From contig JAJNNY010000021.1 in NCBI GenBank assembly GCA_022453515.1, forward strand, positions 62,001 through 126,000: a DNA stretch of 64,000 bases, read 5' to 3'. The stretch's first letter is position 1. Each line of letters starts with the position of its first letter. This document shows positions 55,924 to 64,000 of the stretch, in pieces. Origin of the DNA: Astrocystis sublimbata (lineage: Eukaryota > Ascomycota > Sordariomycetes > Xylariales > Xylariaceae). A program made the translations under genes and the position numbers. The notes beneath the pieces were generated by a model, which did no database searches, was not told the origin of the DNA, and saw nothing but the letters and a program-made list of their open reading frames with translations.

Positions 55924-58900
55924 ATGATGGATGCCACCAAGACCATCTTGTGCGAAGACGCATCGTTCGGACCAGTCGTTGATCGTGGCTGTCGCGGGGG
56001 CTTCGACTTCACCGGTATGCTTAACCAGTTGCAGCAATGACTCAGAACTGCATATCCTTACTTACGTGGGATCGCGGGACAGTACAGTTTGAGGAGCTGA
56101 TCCTCGCAATCTTGCCGACTGCCGTCTTTCTGCTTGTCTCTCCATTCAGAGCTGTTGCTCTGCTCCGTCGACGAATCACTGCCTCGAGGAGTCGAGTGTA
56201 TGTCGCTAAACTGGTCATCGTAGGTGTCTACACCAGTCTTCAGTTCGCACTCCTGGTTGAGTGGGCACACACGACACTTAGGAGCTCTGTTTCCGTCGCC
56301 TCCACAACTCTGTCCTTGGTATCCGGACTTTCGCTTGCGCTGCTGTCGCACCTGGAGCATGCGAGGTCTATCCGCCCTTCGTTTACTATTATCATTTATT
56401 TGATTCTCACTGTGTTGCTTGACATCGTTCGTGTAAGGACGCAATGGCTTCTAGAGGACGCCAATGGCACGGCAGCCATTCTGACCGCCTCGTTGATCGT
56501 CAAGGTTGTGCTGCTTAGTCTCGAAGCGGTTGAAAAGCGAAGTCTTTTGGTAGGAAGCGGTCGCGAATATCCTCATGAAAGCACAAGCGGGCCATTAAGT
56601 CGCGGCTTTTTTCTGTGGCTAAACTCTCTACTCGTCTCCGGATCTCGCAACGTGCTCTCTTTGACCGACATACCAGCTATCAGCGAGAAGCTTGAGTCAA
56701 GAGCTCTAGCAGCTGGCCTATCAGCGACATGGGATAATTGTATGCTGGCAAATCATCGAGGACCAACGAGGTGGGCATTTGTTAACGTGCAACAGGCAAT
56801 CAGAAAAGGAGGCATGCACTCGCCTTGGCCACAGTGTTGACATTTCGACGTGACATTCTCATCCTCATCTTTCCGAAACTTGCTTACGTAGCCCTTAGTC
56901 TATCTCAGCCTTTCTTGATTCAAGAAGCTGTCAATTTTGTGCAGAGCTCCGAGACTAGAGACAACATCGGCTACGGTCTCATAGGTGGTTTCGCCTTAGT
57001 GTACATTGGCCTTGCTGCCAGTACAGTCTTTCCTCTACTCAGGGAAGAAGCTCACACCCCGTTCCTAGGTCACTCTAGGCTGGGCGTCTCACCTCACCTA
57101 TAGATTGACTACGATGATGCGTGGAGGGCTCATACCACTGATTTATCGCAAAATGTTGCAGAGTCAAGTGGGAAATCCAAACAGTTCAGCAGCCGCCACC
57201 CTGATGAGCACTGATGTGCAGCGCATAACAGAAACATTTCACTACCTGCTAGTAGAAACGATCCCGGCCTTCATTCAGCTCGGTATCGCCACTTACTTGC
57301 TCTATCTTCAACTAGGTGCCGTGTTCGTGGTACTTCTGATTCTGTCTATCGGTAAACTCTCCTCCGTTCGCTTGATACCGTCATGTTTCTGAATGGCCTT
57401 ATTAGCGGGGACATTGTTATCTGGAAAAATAGCCGACAGATTGTCAAAAAGTCAGAAGCTCTGGCTCGAGGCGATCCAGGCTCGAATCAACTTCACGTCC
57501 GAGATTCTTGGCAGCATGAAAAATGTTAAGATGCTGGGACTAACAGAACAGATGGCCAACTTGATCAAAGGATTGCGGAACGATGAGATCGCAAAGTCAA
57601 AGAAATTCCGTCAAGTGCAAGCAACTAACATTTCTATTGGTTGGTGCTCGCTGTAGATTGAAGCTGTAATGAACTCCTTACTTATTGCGCCGATAGTCAA
57701 CATTCCTGAGATCCTTGCTAGGCTACTGCTTTTTGGGGCTTATGCAATTGCTGCACACATCAATGACACCGATGCATTGTCCGTGTCGCAAGCTATCTCC
57801 TCACTCGCATTGATCCTCTTAGTTTCCAAGCCTCTGTCGGATATTCTGATCGCCATCCCACAAGGCTGGAGCGCGTTGGGATGTTTTGGACGAATCCAAA
57901 CATTTCTTAATGAGATTCCTAATCAGAGGCCTTGTCTAGGTGAAGAGCGCGAAAGAGAATCACCCTCAATCTCTCTGGAGCTACGCAAAAGCGACATCTA
58001 TCTGCAGAATGCAAGCTTTGGGTGGTCACGGTCGTCGCAAAACCTTGTAGCTGATGTCACGGTGCGCATCAGCACCTCTGAACCTGGGCTCACTATTCTC
58101 ACCGGCCCCGTGGGCTGTGGCAAGTCTACACTTCTCAAAGGCATATTGAGAGAAACGGCTTTCTGTACAGGTCACATCGAGACTCTGCGTTCTCGCATTG
58201 CGTTTTGCGACCAGACGCCGTGGCTCGTGAATGGCACTATCCGTGCTAACATTATTGCTGAGGCTGAATACGATGAGCTATGGTACCAATCAGTGGTAGC
58301 CTCTTGTGCATTAGATATCGATTTCGACAGACTATCGCATGGTGACTTGACTGTTGTCGGAAGCAAAGGGGCCAAACTCAGCGGAGGCCAAAAGCAACGC
58401 ATAGTAAGCTTTTGCACCGCAGGTCTCAGCAATATGTTAACTTTTGCATCAGTCTGTTGCCAGAGCGGTATACTCCCGCAAATCGATCGCCATCCTCGAC
58501 GATGTACTCAGCGGCTGTATGCAACTCTTGGAAGCCATTATCCCCCCTTCTGGCAAGTCTCGGGAGCATAAATTGCCCTAACAGGTAGCTTTACAACCGA
58601 GACACCTGCAAACCACTGCTTCATGAGCAACTCTTTTACTGTAAAAGGCAATTGCTGACTCCAGCGGTTGTAGTGGATACAGTGACGGAAGAAGTCGTGT
58701 TTCGGGGTGTTTTTGGTTTGAATGGACTCTTCAGGAAAATTGGCACTACGGTACTTCTGGCTACTCATTCTGGTGAGACATACAAAATTTTCACATGTAA
58801 ATGAACTTACCCTACTCACTAATTCATACATAGTCAAGCGACTCCCTGAAGCAAATTTGATTCTCGCCATGAACGAATACGGGAAGATCGTCGAGCAAGG

Positions 58901-61244
58901 CAAATTTGCGGAATTGAACGTCCCCGGTCGATATGTCCATAGCCTTAGGATTAACACCCAGTCCACACTTGACTTGGGCGATGAGGATCAGACTAGCAAG
59001 CAGTACATTGCAGGGAGTACAGGCTTTCAGGCCGCGGTCGAGGGCAAAGATTCAGGCCGCCAAACAGGCGACTGGGCAACCTACAAATACTATGTAGCTG
59101 CACTTGGTCGCTCGAAATTATTGCTCTTCGTCGTCTTTGTAATCCTCAACGAAGCTGCCAATGGTGTACAATGTTTGTTGCCTCTCTCCATATATAAGTG
59201 CGCTGCTAACAGACGTCATAGCACTGTGGCTGAACTGGTGGGCGCAAAGTAATGAGCGAGGCGACCCTCCTCGACTTGGCTACTGGCTTGGTGTTTTCGC
59301 TGCCTTTAGCGTCGCTGAAGTGGTCGGCTTAGTTGTTTCTATCACGTAACTAATCTACTATAAGCATCACGTTGGGCCCATTACTAACTAGTCGTAAGGT
59401 ATCTATATGTCGATATAACGCCCAATGGGGGGAAACATCTTCACAGTTCGATCTTAACGTCAACCCTAAACGCGCCCATGTCATTCCTAGCCCAGATAGA
59501 AACGGGAGTCTTGCTCAATAGGTAGTATACTCCTGCCCGCTACATTTCCTGTTATTCTCTAACTGTTACTAGGTTCAGTCAAGATCTTCGTCTGACAGAC
59601 ACAATTCTACCGGGCGCTATCATCAATGTTGCTTTCCGTAAGCAGTCATTATTTCATTACATAGGTATCTGGTACGACGAGCCTGACGATTTACAGAACT
59701 TGGCCAGTGCGTAGTTGCTACGGTGCTAGCCGCAACAGCCGTAGGGTACTTCGCTGCTGTTTTGCCATTTGTGATTTTTGTGCTGTATCTCATACAACGA
59801 TTTTACCTCCGCACATCCAGACAACTTCGATTGTTAGAGTGAGTCGCTATAAATATGTGCATGGGATGACGATGTCGACTATAACTAACAGTGCTTCAGA
59901 CTTGAAACGAGTGCTCCTCTTTTCTCGCATTTATTGAGACCCTTAACGGCCTGGTAACAATTCGTGCGTTCGGATGGACCGAGGCCTACACGAACAAGAC
60001 CAACAGACTACTTGATCAATCTTAGAAGCCATTCTACCTTCTCCTCTGCATTCAACGATGGCTGGTACTGGTCCTTGATCTCGTAGTCGCTGGTCTCGCC
60101 GTTCTCCTTATGGGTCTGGCTGTCGCACTTCGATCTACGATTAATCCTGGTCTCCTAGGAATCGCGCTCGTTCAGCTAACTAGCCTTTCTCTCGCCCTTA
60201 CTGCATTGGTGCAGTTTTGGACTCTTTTGGAAACTTCTCTGGGCGCCATCGCGAGAATCAAGGACTTCTCGGAATCTACGCCAAGCGAAGCTATTACAGA
60301 AGAATCGACCGAACCTCCTCCAAACTGGCCAAATCACGGCGCTTTGACTTTTGAGTCGGTATCTGCTCGATATCTAGAGGACAGTCCTTTGATTCTCAAT
60401 AATGTCAGCTTGTCGGTCAAGGGAGGCCAGAAGGTTGGCATAGTTGGGCGAACCGGCAGGTATGTGACTTCAAGCAGACTCGACTGGTACCAAGCGCAGA
60501 CACTAAGTTAATAATACTACTCAGCGGAAAGAGTTCGACGGTCCAGACTATTCTCCGAATGATCAACATCGAGCGTGGTAAAATCCTCATTGACAACGTC
60601 GATTTGGCAACACTTACAGGCGCGGTGGTTCGGGACCACGTCACTACACTGACGCAAGACCCTTTTCTGTTTCCAGCATCAATTCGAACGAATATTGATC
60701 CTGTGGGGATACATACAGATGATGAAATCTGTGCTGCGCTTGACAAAGTGAAGCTATGGAGTGTCCTGCGAGACAGAAGCAGGGTTGGTCATGAAAATGT
60801 TAACGCTGTGCTTAACACAAATCTACATGAGGACCTACTGTCGCATGGTCAGCGCCAACTATTCTGCCTCGCGCGGTCTTTGCTCAAGCCCGGGAAGGTG
60901 CTGGTACTTGACGAGCCTACGAGCAGGTACGTGCTGCGAGTAATCGCTCCTTCGTTGCGGTGTTGTCAATGCGCTAATGATGAGTTTGCAGTGTCGATTC
61001 CAGTACTGATACTCAGATGCAAGCAATCATCCGCGACGAGTTCAAAGACCGCACGGTCATCATGATAGCGCATCGCCTGTCCACCTTGCTTGATTTCGAC
61101 CTCGTTCTGGTCTTAGATCAGGGCTCGGTCGTCGAGAGTGGAAATCCCACTGAGCTGCTCAGAGACCCCTTGAGTCGTTTCGCGAACATGTACTACGGAT
61201 CTGTTGGACAACCACGACAGGGACAGGATACTAAGGCTAAGTGA
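55924..61244 (+). pseudogene. Decayed ABCC (MRP-type) multidrug ABC transporter
   Basis: About 15 exons can be followed from MMDATKTILCEDASFGPV at 55924 to TGA at 61244. They give the full ABCC order: N-terminal span region, TMD1, NBD1 (Walker A GPVGCGKST, signature LSGGQKQR, Walker B AILDDVLSG), TMD2 (FSQDLRLTDTILPG) and NBD2 (Walker A GRTGSGKSST, unusual signature LSHGQRQ, LVLDEPTSSVD). Defects: exon 3 to 4 (near 57025-57103) lacks the usual YWHK-type loop; an in-frame TAG at 57654-57656; a one-base loss near 59931 that shifts LFSH|IETL; a TAG at 60023-60025 where the family has Gln (SQKP). CAG to TAG is a CpA to TpA change. NBD1 holds introner-like copy 2. Outside these breaks the splice sites are intact, so decay is recent or some breaks are assembly errors. 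Confidence 0.75.
58517..58673 (+). repeat. Introner-like intron, copy 2 (ABCC gene, NBD1)
   Basis: A 157-nt intron (GTATGC ... GTAG) splitting the D-loop region: LDDVLSG before, LDTVTEE after. It aligns with the CE5 intron at 10652-10813 over almost its full length in the same orientation relative to transcription. The shared core ends with TGCTGACTCCAG; the acceptor that restores the family sequence lies nine bases further on. As in copy 1, the homologous end and the inferred splice site therefore differ by a few bases. Confidence 0.75.
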
Positions 61245-61514
61245 ATATACAAGAATTGGTCTTGAGATTATTCAGAGGGGAGACTTGTAATTCAATCAAT
61301 CAGTTCTTCAACATTTACAAATTCACCTCACAAGCTGATACTTCACGAAAATTATTCCTGTCCAAAATCTCTATTGCTAATTTAAGGCCCAGCGCACGAA
61401 CTGGTGTCTATGTCAAGATCACTTCGCCGACACTACTCCTGCTGCCAATCTCGGCGTCTCGCGGGTCCTTGGACAGTCGTCTCCATTGACGACATGTGCC
61501 CAATCCCCCATAAC

Positions 61515-62081
61515 TCATTTCTGCGACGTATCTGGGCGCCTGGAAGGGTCTGGAAGAAAGAACTCATCAGGCGGCATTGTCACATTCTCGAAAGGATACT
61601 GGAAATCGGGGATAGTTCTTCGGGATTTCTGAGGCCACGGGAACGGACGCTTCGTTCCTCTTTTCTCAGTTGATTCAGACCATTCCGCTACCAGGTTAGC
61701 AGCCTGCTGCTGGGCTGGAAAGTCGGTCATGATATGTGGTATAGCCTTTGCTGCCCTCTCGTACGCCTCGTACGCCTTGTTCGTGTCGCCCATGCCAAGT
61801 TGGATGTGGCCTTCGTATAGGTAGCACGTCGCAAACGGAATATCTGATGGGTCGCAGAGTTCGGGCTCAAGTGCCATGGACAGTGCCTCGTTCAATTGAG
61901 TGAGCATTGTTTCCTAATCATGCACCTCCTGGGGTTGGGCTGTCGTATACTGGATTGAGCAACCTACGCGGAAGAGTAGGCTTTTGATTTCTCCTAACGC
62001 TTCTTGTTTGTCGGCAGGGGTGAAGTTGAAGGCTTTAATACCGAAGTTTTCGTCGTCTTCGGGGTCTGCCTTGGAAGACAT
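61515..62081 (-). CDS. Small TPR-like protein, unknown role
   Basis: Exons in gene order are 62081-61968 and 61913-61515, giving 170 residues. The 54-nt intron (GTAGGT ... TTAG) is phase 0; read through it, the frame would stop at once. The N-terminus is acidic (MSSKADPEDDENFG). A helical stretch, FATCYLYEGHIQLGMGDTNKAYEAYERAAKAIP, has the spacing of one TPR unit (long, so only its pattern counts). The tail is Pro/Arg-rich. I do not recognise a named family. It is convergent with the ABCC pseudogene, 270 bases apart. Confidence 0.6.
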
Positions 62082-62731
62082 TGTGTGATTTGAGGGAATG
62101 TTAGCTAAGAGGTTTTGGCAAGGTCAGGGTAAAATCTGAATTTGTTAATCAGCTTGGTTCTTTCGGATTCGATAGTTATGGAGATGAGTACTGTAGCTTT
62201 AATGAGCTAAGCTTTAATGGTTGTTGATGCTCTCGCAGGGGTTAATGCACTGACTGCATGCACATAAGGGCAGAATATCCTGTACTCTTACTGAGGATGA
62301 AGGAAGGTGGCCAAGCCAAGCCAGCCGAGGTGAGCTAAATACTCGCAATACATACAGTAGATGGCCAAGACAACGTAAGAGAATGCCTAACAACGTGCAA
62401 CAGGTTCTCAATTCTAAATACTGGTAGACAAACCTAGATGATTCGAGTGCTTGTCTACTATTCGGGGACAAGGTATTGTATTGTCGGAAACAAAGGCGTT
62501 GTACAACTACTATAACAACAACATGCGAAAACTGAATCGCAATGTTCGGCAAACATATGATAGACGTCTTGACTCAAAAAGTGTTGCAAAAGCTTCGAGT
62601 CTTTCGACCGGCACTAGTTTAATCTCAATTCTGAAAACAGGGAAAATATGGTTAAAGGCGATGGGTCAAAAAACATATCCTTGATTGCTGCATACCTAGG
62701 TATGCAGGGCTAGGTTTGGTACGGTAGCCCC
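62082..62731. other. Intergenic, 0.65 kb
   Basis: Promoter of the small TPR-like gene and 3' side of the GH43 gene, both on the minus strand. AT-rich; no gene seen. Confidence 0.55.
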
Positions 62732-64000
62732 TCACTTCTTCACCAAAGGCGGCACACCCGTCAAAGTAGGCACTACAGGTACCATGAAACCCGTCTTGTC
62801 ATCAAAATACAGCCGATCGATGGTCGTCTCGCGCATCGTGCCGCTGCCCTTGGGAATCGCAAAGCGATGGTAAGCGATGTACCACTCGTCCGTCCCTGGC
62901 ACATTGACGATGGAGTTATGGCCCGTCGCCAGGATGCCCTTCGACTTATCTTTCTGCAAGATCACGCCGCGGTACGTGAAGGGCCCGACAGCAGACGTCG
63001 CTGTCGCGTACCCGATGCGGTAGTTCTCCGAGCCGGTGTCGTCGATTGAGTAGGTCAGGTGGTAGAGCCCCTTGCGGTAGTTCATGAACGAACCCTCGCG
63101 GAAGCTGGTGAGGCCTGTGGGAGCGCGGAGAGTGGATGGTTTGATGGAGAGCATGTCGTCGCTGAGTTCCGCTAATAATGGAGATCTGTTGTGCCGTGAG
63201 TAATTGTTCCTATTATTTCCCACGAATTGTATCGTCGGCACGGTAGCAGATACTCACCCATTGCCCCAGTATAAGTAGTATTTGCCGGTCTCGGGGTCGT
63301 GGAACGCTGCAGGATCAATCGCTTGACCGGATTTGAGAGCTTCGTTGTTGAGAATCATGGCCTCTGGCTGTGCGGTGAATGGGCCTTCTGGCGACGAGGC
63401 AACTGCTACCCCGATCGTCTTCCTGTTGTATGTTGGGTTCTGGCCGCTGAAATAGAAGTAGTATTTCCCGCTCCGCTCAATAATCGTGGGCGCCCATGCG
63501 TTCTGGAACTGTTAGCCAGTGTGGTCTGAGACTGTCCTTCATGAAGTTTGGCTTACACCCGTGGCCCATGGCACGTTACCGTTCGTGCCGTTCAGAGTTA
63601 AGAATGGCTCTGTAGAGCGCGTCCATGTCTTGAAATCAGTCTGCGACAACCTGTTAGGATCCGTACAAGCTTGCAGAGTATGAGACGCAACTAACAGATT
63701 TCCACCAGTAAAAGGTTTGCCCGCCCCAACCTGGAAACCCATCACTGGTAGGGTATATGTAAAACGTATCACCAAACACGGCGATATTCGGGTCTGCATT
63801 AAGGCCTTTCAACGCGGGACTGTCGCGCTTGACTAAATCACGAGCCTTCTTTGCAGCGTAGGACGACTTGATATGTGACAGCTCGGCGGCAGTGAGGGAG
63901 ATCACAGTTCCGTGTCGCGGCTTCGTAGGCAACTTGAACGAGCTCGAAACCTTCCAGTTTGGCTTCGAGATATCCGCTGTCTCCAGTGGGATATATCCCC
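62732..64000 (-). CDS. GH43-family glycosidase (5' end beyond window)
   Basis: Exons in gene order are 64000(partial)-63696, 63640-63557, 63502-63258 and 63185-62732, about 362 residues visible. GH43 enzymes cut arabinose or xylose residues from arabinoxylan or arabinan. The five-blade propeller's three acids are visible: Asp in LNADPNIAVFGD, Asp in GQAIDPAAFHDP and Glu in REGSFMNYRKGLY. Other family blocks are NAWAPTIIERSGKYYFYFS and ATGHNSIVNVPGTDEWYIAYHRF. About 60 residues before the first Asp (GYIPLETADISKP ... RHGTVISLT) belong to an N-terminal part that continues past base 64000, so the protein has an extra N-terminal domain or a long leader. The end PPLVKK closes the domain. Confidence 0.92.

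Noticed and set aside
57640..57656. Reading GTTGG ... TGTAG as a 17-nt intron that removes the TAG in the ABCC gene
   Set aside because: Far below any credible intron size; the TAG is treated as a real in-frame stop.

Overview
The window reads as nuclear DNA of a filamentous ascomycete (Pezizomycotina) that lives on plant material. Genes are split by short introns, mostly 50-80 nt, with GTRNGT donors and YAG acceptors. Products include an LPMO, CBM1 cellulose-binding modules, a KDM5-type demethylase, SLX1, 2EXR and DUF8021 proteins. I see no rRNA, tRNA, CRISPR array or bacterial operon, and no intact transposon. I cannot place the species. Exon borders below were joined by hand, and every complete model closes in frame.

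Layout. 1-666: 3' end of an AA9 LPMO with CBM1. 2334-3926: FAD amine/amino-acid oxidase. 5453-7395: secreted tannase/feruloyl esterase. 7675-8803 (-) and 10463-11726 (+): GH11 xylanase and CE5 acetylxylan esterase, head to head, each with a C-terminal CBM1. 12616-26497: housekeeping block with FAL1 DEAD-box helicase (-), SF3a60/PRP9 splicing factor (+), SLX1 nuclease (+) and KDM5 histone demethylase (+). 27316-27931 (-): secreted RNase T1-type enzyme. 29445-32745 (+): GH115 alpha-glucuronidase. 36544-38220 (-): MFS sugar transporter. 41622-42557 (-): 2EXR protein. 44426-45014 (-): secreted cyanovirin-N-like protein. 45968-46922 (-): M43 metalloprotease. 50410-51384 (-): DUF8021 secreted protein. 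54087-54913 (+): unrecognised gene. 55924-61244 (+): decayed ABCC transporter. 61515-62081 (-): small TPR-like protein. 62732-64000 (-): GH43 enzyme whose start lies outside the window.

How it fits together. AA9, tannase/feruloyl esterase, GH11, CE5, GH115 and GH43, together with a sugar transporter, cover most bonds of a decorated xylan: backbone, acetyl, feruloyl, glucuronosyl and arabinosyl/xylosyl side groups. They are interspersed with housekeeping genes, so this is a loose CAZyme neighbourhood rather than a strict cluster. The GH11/CE5 pair shares one 1.66 kb promoter region and nearly identical CBM1 DNA, which suggests module exchange between neighbours.

The most unusual signal is a pair of related introns 48 kb apart: intron 1 of the CE5 gene and an intron of the ABCC gene. 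Their sequences align over nearly the whole length although the host genes are unrelated. This is what introner-like elements (introns that multiply) look like. The ABCC gene carrying the second copy has two in-frame TAG codons, a one-base frameshift and a lost transmembrane stretch.
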